A DNA stretch of 64,000 nt, from contig NZ_CP039852.1 of NCBI RefSeq assembly GCF_006228385.1, positions 2,930,001 to 2,994,000 of the forward strand. The letters are read 5' to 3'. This document shows positions 28,031 to 37,293 of this stretch, in pieces (the stretch's first letter is position 1; each line of letters begins with the position of its first letter). The notes under the pieces were generated by a model, which worked only from the letters and a program-made list of their open reading frames with translations, searched no databases and had not been told where the DNA came from. Position numbers and translations under genes: made by a program. The stretch is from Salinimonas iocasae (lineage in GTDB: Bacteria; Pseudomonadota; Gammaproteobacteria; Enterobacterales; Alteromonadaceae).

Positions 28031-29125
28031 GTACCCATCGAATTTTATTTACGCTACAAACTCTGCGGGTTTGTCCTTTCCGAATGTTCATGCAACACAT
28101 TCCAAAAGGATGCGATCTTAAGCCCAACAAACTCAAGGCTTTCAGAGGCGACCTAAAATTTACCCACAAATTATTCTGATCAAGTGCGAAATATGTAAAA
28201 GTAGATCCAACCTGTTCAATCCGCCTTAGTCAACCTTTGCCTTTCAGACTTCCGTCCGATATGTACCTGCTCTATGCGCGATACCGTTACTAAACGAAGC
28301 ATCGGCGTTCATTGAATAGTAATTTATGCAGATTTAGGATTTATAGAAACTGATCGGAGGAAGAGTCTACATTTTTTACAGGCGTATAGACTTCTATATT
28401 TCAACCCATAATGACTAAATCTTGTTGTTAATGTGATCATTTCCATTTTGCTAGGGAATTTTACCATTTTTGGGAATTCCTTTACTTTCATGGAATTAGA
28501 CAATTTCCGCCGTCACCGCATGATCTAATTTTCACTATCGCTGGGAATTTTGAGTAGAAAATGCTCTAGCAATATCACCTCAAAAGAAGGTTAACTATTT
28601 GAAAGTTAATATTTTTATTTATGAATTATTTTTACGGGAAGATGATATCACAGATGGTTGAAAAATTAATCAGAACTTTACTGAATGCAAAAAGCTAATC
28701 CCGAGTGATTTGTTCAACTATATACTGACGCTTGGTAATAGCTGGTGTTGCCCTTTCCAATCCAAAGCTGGAACGGTTTCCAATGAGTCTGGAATGTCGC
28801 GCTAGAAGTAATACGGGCTTGAGCAAATGGGATTTTGAATCTACAAAAACTCTTCTAATAGGCTTGCCACGAATTCAGTATCAAATTGCATTACCTGTTC
28901 GATATGGGTTGTAAAGTACATGGCGGTGAGAGTCGAAACGGGCTTTGTAGTGGCTTCAGTAGGGAAGGCCCTCGAATATAATGCGGCTTACCTATCAGCC
29001 GAGCGCGGCTACAATATTATGACAACGCCGCTTCCCCCTATGAGTAAACGAGACTATCGTTCAACAAGGCGGGCTATGAAATCTCCGCCAATCAGTCTTT
29101 TTTATAAAGCTGCGAGCTCACGAAC
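28031..29125. other. Gene-poor stretch at the left edge of the accessory island
   Basis: About 1.1 kb separates the recA promoter from the first island gene fragment. Two short frames (28732-28914 and 28920-29156) show no family features or ribosome sites and are probably chance. AT content rises sharply after about 28.3 kb. The repeats at 28433-28552 are listed separately. Confidence 0.5.
28423..28552. repeat. Cluster of GGGAATT-type repeats, candidate Tn7-like transposon end
   Basis: Four direct copies of a motif ending in (G)GGAATT lie at 28454-28460, 28472-28478, 28492-28497 and 28543-28549. They are preceded by similar T-rich halves such as CCATTTTGCTA, CCATTTTT and CACTATCGCT. The clustered, same-direction layout and the TGGGAA core recall TnsB sites in Tn7 ends (core TTGGGAACT). 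A TGT that could be the terminal trinucleotide starts at 28423. No matching opposite end was identified, so this is a candidate only. Confidence 0.35.
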
Positions 29126-29520
29126 TTATCGGATCATGTTCTCCGGATCGCGGTAAAACCCAGTGTTGTCAAAGGAAGGTTGTAACACGCCTTTCTCAGC
29201 ACGGTGGCACATAGCACCCACATCGTCTAGCGTAAGCTTCAGTGTGACAAAGTACGGTTTTAGAAAAATTATAGCGTCTTGCGCGGCTTTGTTTTGGAAC
29301 TCAACGCTATGGCCGGTTTTCATCTGCACTTCTTTAAAGGTGTCTATGAATTTTTAATGCTATTACCATCAATAGTACGCTGCAAGAAGCCGCCTGCAAG
29401 CACAAAGCGCACTGCATAGGCATGCGCCATAGTTAAGGGTGGCGACATCACAGGGTTATGCTTCTTATAATTGAACAAATCACTTAGGATATCGGCAAAT
29501 ACCTCAATCCCTAAGTTTGC
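29126..29520 (-). pseudogene. 3' remnant of the decayed 7-bp-repeat gene
   Basis: Directly after the TAG at 29521-29523 the same frame stays open for 57 more codons of protein-like sequence (ANLGIEVFADILSDLFNYKK... to ...LQRTIDGNSIK). It then shifts by one base at a five-T run (29351-29355). The shifted frame continues KFIDTFKEVQMKTGHSVEF and runs to a stop at 29126 (...FYRDPENMIR). The three parts together read as one protein of about 306 residues, so the gene appears broken by one nonsense and one frameshift change. I do not recognise the family. Confidence 0.6.
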
Positions 29521-30045
29521 CTACCGCTCGATTACCTGTGCCAATACCTCGGTAGCTTGCCCCGAAGACTCGACTTCAAAAGGATCGTTCACGGCGAAGT
29601 CATTCTCCTTATCCTTCTGATTTAGCGTTGTATCATATTTGCCAAGTTCATAACGTGACATTGTGGCATCGACAATAGCAATACGCAGTGCAACTATAAG
29701 ATCTGGGTAGGCTTTTAACATTGCACAAGTCTGGAGTAATCGCTGCTGAGGGCCATCGGGGCCATCTATCGCTGACCAAATACGCTGCATTGCACCCTCA
29801 TAGCTTTTAAAGGCGATGCCACTTTGCTTGGCAAAAGCTTGAGCTGCATCATTGCCGTTATGAGCTGCACCTAGTTCTTCAAGTACAAACTGATATGCAA
29901 CTTCAGCGTTGCTTATACGCTCCCATATGACGCCCGCCAATACCAATGCGCAAGGCTTTAAGCCACGGGCGTCTATCATTTCTTTAATTGGGTTCTTCTT
30001 TTTTCTTTTTTCTTTTTTCTTTTTTCTTTTTAACCATCCAAACAT
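29521..30045 (-). CDS. Hypothetical protein with 5' heptanucleotide-repeat tract (N-terminal part of a broken gene)
   Basis: The start is ATG 30045, six bases after a strong AAGGAAG site; a longer frame to 30129 lacks one. The product is 174 aa: MFGWLK, then a lysine/arginine run (residues 6-17), then a helical domain (ALVLAGVIWERISNAEVAYQFVLEELGAAHNG...). The basic run is encoded by five tandem copies of a 7-bp unit (positions 29998-30032), so slippage would change the frame right after the start. It follows the UvrD-like helicase gene by about 105 bp on the same strand and may be its partner. The stop at 29521 is probably a premature nonsense codon. Confidence 0.55.
   Translation of the reverse strand: MFGWLKRKKKKEKRKKKNPIKEMIDARGLKPCALVLAGVIWERISNAEVAYQFVLEELGAAHNGNDAAQAFAKQSGIAFKSYEGAMQRIWSAIDGPDGPQQRLLQTCAMLKAYPDLIVALRIAIVDATMSRYELGKYDTTLNQKDKENDFAVNDPFEVESSGQATEVLAQVIER
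29998..30032 (-). repeat. Five tandem AAAAAAG units, possible phase-variation tract
   Basis: On the coding strand the 7-bp unit AAAAAAG occurs five times in a row (one copy has five A). It starts about 13 bases into the gene. Seven is not a multiple of three, so gain or loss of a unit switches the frame. Confidence 0.7.
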
Positions 30046-30149
30046 TGAGTCTTCCTTGTACTCTATATTTTTAAAGAGATTTCTTGGCAACACGGCCTGT
30101 AAACTGGGTAATCCCTCCCCCCTAGACATTTAAACAATTGCAGGCAAAC

Positions 30150-32324
30150 TTACACCTCAGCACCTGTCCCCAAATCATTATTTTTCCTAAAAAATTCACT
30201 TAAAACTCCATGAGTAGAAATCGTCAAACTCCTCATTGCCCGTGTCATCGCAACGTGCAGAAGCGACCTTTCAGACATTTCGTGTTCACGCAGTTCCACC
30301 GGATCGTCAGATTTGAAGTTTCTTAACGGCAAGGTATTTTTATTTACGCCCACTATGAAAACATTCTGAAACTCCAACCCTTTCACCCGGTGCATCGTCG
30401 CTAAGCGCACCCCATCTTGATGTCTGCGGTCAATACCGTTTGCCATTACCTCATATGTTTTTATACCCGCTTTTGACAGCGCATTACCAAAAGCATCTCT
30501 GATGGACTTGGTTCGCGCCACAACACACATATCCCTAAGCTTAGCCCCTGCCGCTTCCAGCTGCTCTATACGCTCAACCACAGCGTCAGCTTCTTCAATA
30601 AAGTTATTTTTGACAATGATTTCAGGCATCTCACCATGCATCAGGGAAATGTACCCCTTACTGGTGTCTTCACCGTTATCGAGATCATCAACAGGCACAT
30701 TTGAAAGTACTGATACCGCTAATTGCTTAGTTTCTTCTGTGGTCCGATAGTTGACCCGAAGCTTTCTGCTGCGGCCAATAATATTAATACCACAACGCCC
30801 CAAGACCACTTTATTTCGATAAATGCGCTGATGTCCGTCACCAACGATAAAAATGTCGTTTTTATCTTCTGCAACTAAGCGACGTATTAACTCGTAAGCC
30901 TGACTCCCCATATCTTGTCCCTCATCGACGATCACTGAGGAATAAATGGGTTTAATATTTTTACTATCGATGATTGCAATGCAGTCTCTCATCGCATCAG
31001 GCATTTCTTTAATTTTTTTATGGTTCAGTTGCAGTAAGTACTCTTCAAACACAGACCAAGCCAGCAATCTTTCCTTGCGGTTTAGCCTCGTTCCGCGACC
31101 AGTTCGTTTAGCCCTTATATATTCAGATTTTTCCGTAATACTTTGCTCTTGAATAACCAACTTCCACTCTTCCTCGTAGAAGTGATCAGACAAATCAAGC
31201 GAGGCTGACTTGTTGTCCAGTGCCTTTTGCCAGCTACTTACACGCTTTGGGTTCGTATCACCGGGATAAACGATGTCATAGTTGTAACTATTCCGCTTCA
31301 AAAACTTATGAACCCATGAATCGATATTTATCGTTTCGATATTAGACAGTTCTGCGTGGCTGCATATTTGTTCCAGATGCTCCGAGATATCAGAAGCCAA
31401 ATTTTTGGTAAACGTCGTAAAAAGTATTTTTTTATTAGATACCTCTGGCAATTGCGAGGAAAGCCATTTGGCACGGTGGATTGCAGCGACAGTCTTGCCA
31501 GTTCCAGCCCCTCCCAACACACGAACGGGCCCATTCCAATCTCGCTCAACGAGTTTTCTTTGAGATGGGTGAAGGAATACGCGCCACTTCTCTAAGGGCG
31601 CATCGAGCATTTGTTCTAGATCTTCGTCATCAACAACCACAAAACGTCGCTTTGAACCTTCTCTGGCCAATGCGGCAGCAAAGTCGTCAGTATCAACATC
31701 TTCAGCAACATTCGAGCGATAGTCCTCCAGCACTTCTTCATAGGGAATGCCATCCGCCAGAAAGTACAAGGCCTCATAAGCATCATTGGGCAGCTTTTCA
31801 CTAAATGCGGCTAATAACTCCATACTTTGAAGTGCCTTCACCTGCTCCGTGAACTCTTCTGGTAAACCAAGCTCGATTAACTGTTGCGAGTTATAGTTTT
31901 CGAAGAGTGGACTAAGTTGCTGCTCAATTGGCTCAGGTTCAATATGAAATTTTTCATCCTTGTGTTGATGTATGGATCCAGCTTTAACCTCGGTTGCATA
32001 TAACTGAATGACCCCTGTTTTAGGATGAATTTTACATTGATGTCGACGAGCCCATTCGTAAGCATCGTCATGATGGTCAACCCATAGCAAAATATATACG
32101 CTACCTTGTTGGGGTTTTAGCACTATCCCCCGATAAGACTGATCAATCCTTACAGACCGCATATCAGGATTTGCAGCATCATTTATTTTTTCGTAATTAA
32201 TCCCCGTCGCAAGTGGAGCATTGCGAAACTTGCTGACAAATTGATTTACTTTTTTTTGCTGTGCCTTTGGCAGTTTCACAATTGATGTTAAAAAGTCTTG
32301 CGATATTGCAACCTGAATATCCAT
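30150..32324 (-). CDS. UvrD/Rep-like superfamily 1 helicase with RelE/ParE-like N-terminal domain
   Basis: The ATG at 32324, with GGGA upstream, gives 724 aa; a TTG at 32351 in the same frame is possible. Residues 1-110 resemble a RelE/ParE-type fold (MRSVRIDQSYRGIVLKP, WVDHHDDAYEWARRH). The helicase follows: Walker A GGAGTGKTVAAIHRA, DEGQD Walker B, motif III/IV GDGHQRIYRNKV, VNYRTTEE, ATMHRVKGLEFQNV and VAMTRAM. It should unwind or translocate on DNA with ATP. It lies about 210 bp after the HNH gene on the same strand, at the downstream edge of the Zorya-like cluster, and may be part of it or a separate defence gene. Catalytic RelE residues were not verified. Confidence 0.85.
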   Translation of the reverse strand: MDIQVAISQDFLTSIVKLPKAQQKKVNQFVSKFRNAPLATGINYEKINDAANPDMRSVRIDQSYRGIVLKPQQGSVYILLWVDHHDDAYEWARRHQCKIHPKTGVIQLYATEVKAGSIHQHKDEKFHIEPEPIEQQLSPLFENYNSQQLIELGLPEEFTEQVKALQSMELLAAFSEKLPNDAYEALYFLADGIPYEEVLEDYRSNVAEDVDTDDFAAALAREGSKRRFVVVDDEDLEQMLDAPLEKWRVFLHPSQRKLVERDWNGPVRVLGGAGTGKTVAAIHRAKWLSSQLPEVSNKKILFTTFTKNLASDISEHLEQICSHAELSNIETINIDSWVHKFLKRNSYNYDIVYPGDTNPKRVSSWQKALDNKSASLDLSDHFYEEEWKLVIQEQSITEKSEYIRAKRTGRGTRLNRKERLLAWSVFEEYLLQLNHKKIKEMPDAMRDCIAIIDSKNIKPIYSSVIVDEGQDMGSQAYELIRRLVAEDKNDIFIVGDGHQRIYRNKVVLGRCGINIIGRSRKLRVNYRTTEETKQLAVSVLSNVPVDDLDNGEDTSKGYISLMHGEMPEIIVKNNFIEEADAVVERIEQLEAAGAKLRDMCVVARTKSIRDAFGNALSKAGIKTYEVMANGIDRRHQDGVRLATMHRVKGLEFQNVFIVGVNKNTLPLRNFKSDDPVELREHEMSERSLLHVAMTRAMRSLTISTHGVLSEFFRKNNDLGTGAEV

Positions 32325-32534
32325 ATCAAATTCCCAGTCCTTCAGCTTCAATGACAGTTAGAAACCGCTTCCCTTTCTCCCAGATAGAATAGTAGTTCTT
32401 TCACATCTAATTATTTAACCACCATCCACAGTTAGATCTAATTTTCGAGTTACCCACTCCGTGTCCCTTACAAAGTTTCGCATTGCCTGCGTATAGCATT
32501 AGTGGTTATTATTTAATTGCTTAAACATGAATAT

Positions 32535-33683
32535 CTATCTCAAACTGCTTGCGAGCTGTTCTATTTGACTGATGGCATGGCGCATACTGTAAACTTTCCA
32601 GCCTTCTCGTGTAGCAGCTATTGCTTCTGTTTTATTTATGGCTACGCCTATTTTTTTGAGTGGCCAAGCTAGTTCCAGCTCTGCAACAACCTCGTCTTTA
32701 CTGTTTTGAACTTCTTCCCCAACCTCAGGAAGCGACACATGATACTGCTCAAGCAAATCAACCACACCGTACATACCCGGATCAGCCAAATCATATATAT
32801 CTTTCCAGCTTTCCTTCACATTAAGCCTCTGCGCACTTCGCAACTGCGTAATAAGCTTGGTCTCTTCATGTTTGACAAAAATATGTTCATGATCAGGCTG
32901 CTTACGATGGCAGTCACAGCAAAGTGGGGTAAGATTTTTAAAAGAATTATCTGACTTTACGCCATTTATGTGATGAACATGCAAAAGCCTTTTATGGGCG
33001 CTTAAATCAAGGCCGCACTGCTGGCAATGGTATTCATATTTCTCGCGTACTTTTTTCGAAATGCTATCCCAGTCATGGGTATAGTAACTGGCTCTTTTCT
33101 CCGCCACACCGGTGGGCATGTATTTGAAGAACGAGCTATAGGTATCGAAAAACTCAGCTAACTTAAAATTCTTCGCAAATTGTTTACGCTCTGATTGGCT
33201 ACTGAGTGAAGTAAACTTTGTGTAGTTGATGCCTTTTAGACATAACTGACAGACCGCAAGCTTCGTCTCACCCTCAATGTGCTCATTCGTGTAACTGTCA
33301 GTGCCAGAAACGTCGAAAACACCATCTAGTCTGTTGGTTACGACATATCGATCAAAACGCCCCTTGCGTCGCATTTCATCGAGTTTGGTGCAGTCTGCCA
33401 CATGGTATTTGTTACCCAGCGAGCCGTCTTCAAGCACTTTGTGAATTTTATTACCGTAACTATGATCTTTGATGTAAAGGAGTACCTGCCTTCCCTGATA
33501 ACTTGCTAGCCCAGTGTCGAATTCAATATCTTCAAAGCTGACCTCAATACCTTTATTGAGCTGAATGTCCAGTGGCTCGATGGGCACAACTTCATTACTA
33601 AAATCGATTTCAACATTTTGAGCGCCCATCTTCATAACTGCCGACTCTAGTATAGAGAGGTCTACGTTTAGTTTAATTGCCAT
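32535..33683 (-). CDS. HNH endonuclease, candidate ZorE-like effector
   Basis: This 382-aa protein has a C-terminal-half HNH domain at about residues 218-272. The pattern is YHCQQCGLDLSAHKRLLHVHHINGVKSDNSFKNLTPLCCDCHR: two CxxC-type zinc pairs, the catalytic HH and the asparagine. A further CQLC motif near residue 144 may bind zinc, and ASYYTHDWDSISKKVREKY leads into the HNH. Its ATG follows the zorB stop with no gap, so the two are translationally coupled. Type II Zorya uses an HNH protein (ZorE) in the same place; sequence identity with ZorE was not tested. Confidence 0.8.
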   Translation of the reverse strand: MAIKLNVDLSILESAVMKMGAQNVEIDFSNEVVPIEPLDIQLNKGIEVSFEDIEFDTGLASYQGRQVLLYIKDHSYGNKIHKVLEDGSLGNKYHVADCTKLDEMRRKGRFDRYVVTNRLDGVFDVSGTDSYTNEHIEGETKLAVCQLCLKGINYTKFTSLSSQSERKQFAKNFKLAEFFDTYSSFFKYMPTGVAEKRASYYTHDWDSISKKVREKYEYHCQQCGLDLSAHKRLLHVHHINGVKSDNSFKNLTPLCCDCHRKQPDHEHIFVKHEETKLITQLRSAQRLNVKESWKDIYDLADPGMYGVVDLLEQYHVSLPEVGEEVQNSKDEVVAELELAWPLKKIGVAINKTEAIAATREGWKVYSMRHAISQIEQLASSLR

Positions 33684-34400
33684 CTACAGCCCATCTACGA
33701 TTTTTCGAATTTGGATATCTGCGTTGGTGATCACACGGAATGTAACTCTTCGCGATTTCTCTTTGTTCTCACTGCCGTCGGCATTTAACTTTAATCGGGA
33801 CGACGCTAACCCAACTGCGGCAAAAGAAGACTTTATCCACTTTCTCTGTTGACTGTTTAAGTTGGGTAGAAGGTACGAATAATTCAACACTGAGCGCGTG
33901 CGGTTTTGCGACAACGTCATGTTAAAGAAGTAAGCATCATCGGGATGGGTATCGACTCCCCACTCGGATGAGGTATGTCCTTCAATCCTTACTTCGTCGA
34001 TACTTTCCTTATATGTTTCCAGTACCTCAAGGTAACGGGGTATAAAGTTTGAAAGTATTTCTTCGAACTCAGGGTTCAAACTACTTTCCCCAGTGGCAAA
34101 AAGCACTTCCGGCGAATTAAAGTGAAACGCAAGTGTCTTCTCGTCTATTGAGGCCTTCCACTTAACTAGGTCTTTTTTAAATTCCTCATTCAGGGCATCA
34201 AAAATTGCCACCTGATTTTGTTGGTAGGCAACAGCGACATCTTTTATTTTGTCCCGTTCAATCGAAACATGTCGCATAAAAGCAATAGCGATAAAAAGGA
34301 AGACCATCATAAGGCCTGCCATCAAATCTGAAACTGTTAACCAGTGCTCGCCATCCTCTTTTCCCCGAGAAGAGCCAAATATTGAGTTCATTTCAGCCAT
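33684..34400 (-). CDS. zorB: ZorB-like MotB/OmpA-family protein of a Zorya-like system
   Basis: This 238-aa protein has one N-terminal transmembrane helix (about 20-42). The helix starts TVSDLMAGLMMVFLFIAIAFM, with an aspartate (D25) where MotB and ZorB bind the driving ion. A coiled linker follows, then an OmpA-type peptidoglycan-binding domain (about 95-235) with ATGESSLNPEF, VRIEGHTSSEWG and NMTLSQNRTRSVLNYSY. It should anchor the ZorA channel to the cell wall and pair with it as a proton- or sodium-driven motor in the inner membrane. It starts 2 bp after the zorA stop. General MotB/Pal proteins lack this setting. Confidence 0.75.
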   Translation of the reverse strand: MAEMNSIFGSSRGKEDGEHWLTVSDLMAGLMMVFLFIAIAFMRHVSIERDKIKDVAVAYQQNQVAIFDALNEEFKKDLVKWKASIDEKTLAFHFNSPEVLFATGESSLNPEFEEILSNFIPRYLEVLETYKESIDEVRIEGHTSSEWGVDTHPDDAYFFNMTLSQNRTRSVLNYSYLLPNLNSQQRKWIKSSFAAVGLASSRLKLNADGSENKEKSRRVTFRVITNADIQIRKIVDGL

Positions 34401-34402
34401 TT

Positions 34403-34690
34403 TTAACTAGCCTTCTTGACTACAATACTCATTTGCTCTGTCAGGTATGAGTAATCCTTAACAAATTGATTGGCAATTTGACCAAGGTTTTTACCCATCG
34501 CCTGCATCACGGAGTTGAGCTCCCTTTGCATGGACTGATCAATCAGATTCAATTGCTCTTGAACGGCTTCACCAGTCTTGCCTACCTGATCCCTTAAGCT
34601 CGCATCAAGATTAGAGAACATCCGCTGCATATGCTGTGTTTGAGAAGCAGACACATCGTCCAGTGAACTTTCAAGACGTTTTTGCATCGC
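34403..34690 (-). pseudogene. zorA: zorA 3' fragment (C-terminal tail) severed by IS30
   Basis: The last 95 codons of zorA (beginning MQKRLESSLDDVSASQ, ending EQMSIVVKKAS) continue the coiled-coil tail. Removing the IS between bases 34690 and 35779 restores one frame (…SIES-A-MQKRL…) of about 602 residues. A frame that opens inside the IS at 34777 runs into this fragment, so the tail could still be made as a separate fusion peptide of 124 aa. Confidence 0.75.
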
Positions 34691-34693
34691 CCC

Positions 34694-35778
34694 CGAATTC
34701 AGATAATAAGTGCACCACTCATGGTTAACGGGTGATAGATGATCAACTGCCTGTTGGTGGTATTCTAAAGTCGCCAAACAATTAGAGTATTACCATGAGT
34801 TACAAGCAGTTGATCGAGGGACAACGATACCAGATTGAGGCCTACTTACGCGAGGGTTTCAGTTATCGGGAGATCGGAAAACGTCTGAGCGTGAGTCACA
34901 GCACAATCAGCCGGGAAGTAAATCGCAATAGAATTCGGGATAACCACTATTTGCCGGAAGTCGCTCAGGCAAAAGCACTGAAGCGCCGCAGCCAGGCCGC
35001 AAAGTTCAGGATATCTGAACTGACGATTACCTTTGTTGAGTTCGGGCTGAACCAGAAATGGAGCCCTGAGCAGATTGCTGGTGTAGGTAAAATCATCGGT
35101 CATCACGTCAGTCACGAATGGATTTATCGCTACGTCCAGCGTGATAAATTACGTGGCGGTAGGTTGTACAAACAGCTGCGCCAGAGTCACAGAAGGTATC
35201 GTAAAGGTGACCGTGCGAAGCGGATAATTATCCCGAATCGCGTTGGCATTGAGCATCGTCCCGCTATCGTGAACAAGAAAAAGCGGTTCGGTGACTGGGA
35301 AGCTGACACGGTTCTGGGCAAGCAAGGAACGGGCGCGATTGTTAGTTTAGTCGAGCGCAAAAGTAAGCTTTACCTGATACGCAAAGTGCCAGCGAAAAGC
35401 GCAGCAGACGTGGCCCGAGCCATGGTTGGGATGCTCTGGAAATATCGAGGTCATGTCCGAACAATCACAGCGGACAACGGCAGCGAATTCTGTGACCACG
35501 CGCTGGTCGCTGAGAAGCTCAAAACCAATATCTACTTCGCGAATCCGTACTCATCATGGGAACGCGGACTGAATGAGAACTTCAACGGTTTACTGCGCCA
35601 GTACATCCGGAAAGGCACCGATTTACGGACGGTATCGGATAGGCAAATTAGTGAAATAGAGCGGGCATTAAATGCCAGACCGAGAAAGTGCCTCGGCTTC
35701 AGGCAACCTGTTGCGGTATTCAATGAATTACGCAAGGCTGCCTAATTTAGCGAGTGGTGCACTTCGGAGTTGAATTCG
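34694..35778 (+). mobile_element. Intact IS30-family insertion sequence inside zorA
   Basis: The element is about 1.08 kb, bounded by imperfect 26-bp inverted repeats. Both ends start GAATTCA and share AAGTGCACCACTC, differing only in the six bases between. It encodes one complete transposase. It is inserted opposite to zorA, between codons 505 and 508 or so. A relic of the same IS is at 42494-42590. Confidence 0.9.
34795..35745 (+). CDS. IS30-family transposase
   Basis: This 316-aa protein has an N-terminal helix-turn-helix (SYREIGKRLSVSHSTISREV, about 25-45) that binds the IS ends. The DDE catalytic core has the first aspartate in FGDWEADTVLG, the second in TITADNGSEF and the glutamate in ANPYSSWERGLNENFNGLLRQY, all the usual IS30 context. 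The length is in the family range and no frameshift is seen, so the element may be active. It belongs to the IS, not to the defence cluster. Confidence 0.95.
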   Translation: MSYKQLIEGQRYQIEAYLREGFSYREIGKRLSVSHSTISREVNRNRIRDNHYLPEVAQAKALKRRSQAAKFRISELTITFVEFGLNQKWSPEQIAGVGKIIGHHVSHEWIYRYVQRDKLRGGRLYKQLRQSHRRYRKGDRAKRIIIPNRVGIEHRPAIVNKKKRFGDWEADTVLGKQGTGAIVSLVERKSKLYLIRKVPAKSAADVARAMVGMLWKYRGHVRTITADNGSEFCDHALVAEKLKTNIYFANPYSSWERGLNENFNGLLRQYIRKGTDLRTVSDRQISEIERALNARPRKCLGFRQPVAVFNELRKAA

Positions 35779-37293
35779 CGACTCGATACTTTGAGTAACC
35801 GCATCTCTTGCAGAGGAAGTATCAGTAACTAATGCTTTGTTCGCATCTTTAAGCGTTGTAGCCAACGCCTCAGAGTCAGATTTCAAATTGTGGATCATAT
35901 CTCGCACATGTGCGTTTAAGTCATCCACCGTGTCTTTTAGATGGTCTTTGATAACTTCAGTCTGACTTGTTACGTGAGTAGCAGTGGTCTGTAAGCTTGA
36001 ATTTGTTTGATGTACGCTTTCCGAGAAGCCAGTAGCTCCCTCGGAAATGACTTTCGAAACATCAGCCGCACTGGTAGCAAGCTTTTCACCAATCGTATCA
36101 ACTCCTTCTTTCGTGTTTGAAACAAACTTATCAAGAAGCTCATTGGACGAAGAAATATGAGACTGGATATATTTATCAGACTCGGTCAATAGCTCTTTAT
36201 AATGCGTACTTGCAGTCTCTACGGAAGCGGCGATTGTTTGCACTGTTTCATCAATTTGTTTACGAATTTCAGGAACGGCATCAACTGCGCGGTCTCTGAT
36301 ATCCTTAAACGCCTCTAAATGACGTTCCAGCTCTCCTAGTTGATGTTGATTGACCTCCATCACTTCTTTCAAATTAGTCATACTTTCTGGAATGACTTTA
36401 GACTCAGAGCTAATTTTCGCTACGGACGCCTCGGTGGCTGATATAGATTCCACGCCAAGTTTGTATTGCTCTGTCATTTCAGAAATCTGAACTTTATAGT
36501 TCTCCTGCCACGTGACAAGTTCCTTTACTGCCTCGTTTAGCTGCTGGAAGTTCTCACCAAATTGCTCAGTCAAATTTTTATTAAAGTCCGAAATAACCTG
36601 CTTAAGAGCTTCAATAACAGTTTCTGTAGCCGACTTGGACAACATGTCAGCAAAGTCCTGCATCTTGATCCACAGTTTGTCACTGAACTGATTAAATGCT
36701 TCCTTTTGCGACGCTAGTTGCTCGCTAATCACATTAAGCTTTTCGGCAGCTTCCTGTTGAGATTTTAAGGTTACTTTTTGATTATCATTAATATCGCCTC
36801 TCAGTAACTTCATTTGGCTGAGAATGGAACCATCGCCATCCCCTCCAATTGCCGTCACAAGTGATTCAATTGATGATCTTTGACTGTTAATAGAAGCGAG
36901 TATGTCTTCAGGAGAGGCACTTGCTACAGACTCAGGGTCCGCTGGCGAACTAATAAATCCACTAGACTGGAGAACCTTGAAACAAATTGAGAGAAATATT
37001 CCCAATAGACTCGTAAAAAACGCCGTTTTCAGGCCATCAAGTAATCCCTGAATACTTCCATCAATATCATTGACGTCGAAAGCCATCAAGCCGACAACGA
37101 TACCTGCGAAAGTGCCGAATATACCTAAGGATGTCAGTAAGACGGGAGTGTAAGTCACAAACTCGGTGGCTTTACCCTTCTTAGAAAAGCGACACGCGAA
37201 TAAAAATGCTACCAAAAGTAGCGTACCAACAACGATGGTTAGTACACGCGCAAGCTCTACGGCCTGTTCGTTCTGCAAGCTAGTAATTTCCAT
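35728..37293 (-). pseudogene. zorA: zorA 5' part (MotA/TolQ/ExbB-like channel protein), interrupted by IS30
   Basis: The native part is residues 1-505 (bases 35779-37293); a further 15 residues before the stop come from IS sequence. A helix at about 15-35 is followed by the ExbB/MotA-type channel region VLLTSLGIFGTFAGIVVGLMAF and LLDGLKTAFFTSLLGIFLSI (about 50-110). A very long helical coiled-coil tail (about 150-505) lies in the cytoplasm. ZorA with ZorB forms a cell-wall-anchored motor that senses phage invasion and signals through the ZorA tail. The IS removes about the last 96 residues of that tail, so function is probably impaired, although the channel region is intact. Confidence 0.75.

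Noticed and set aside
28732..29156. Two short plus-strand frames (60 and 78 aa)
   Set aside because: No recognisable domain, no clear ribosome site, and unusual composition; treated as chance frames.
34403..34777. 124-aa frame as an independent gene
   Set aside because: Its first ~29 codons come from the IS30 end; the rest is the severed zorA tail.
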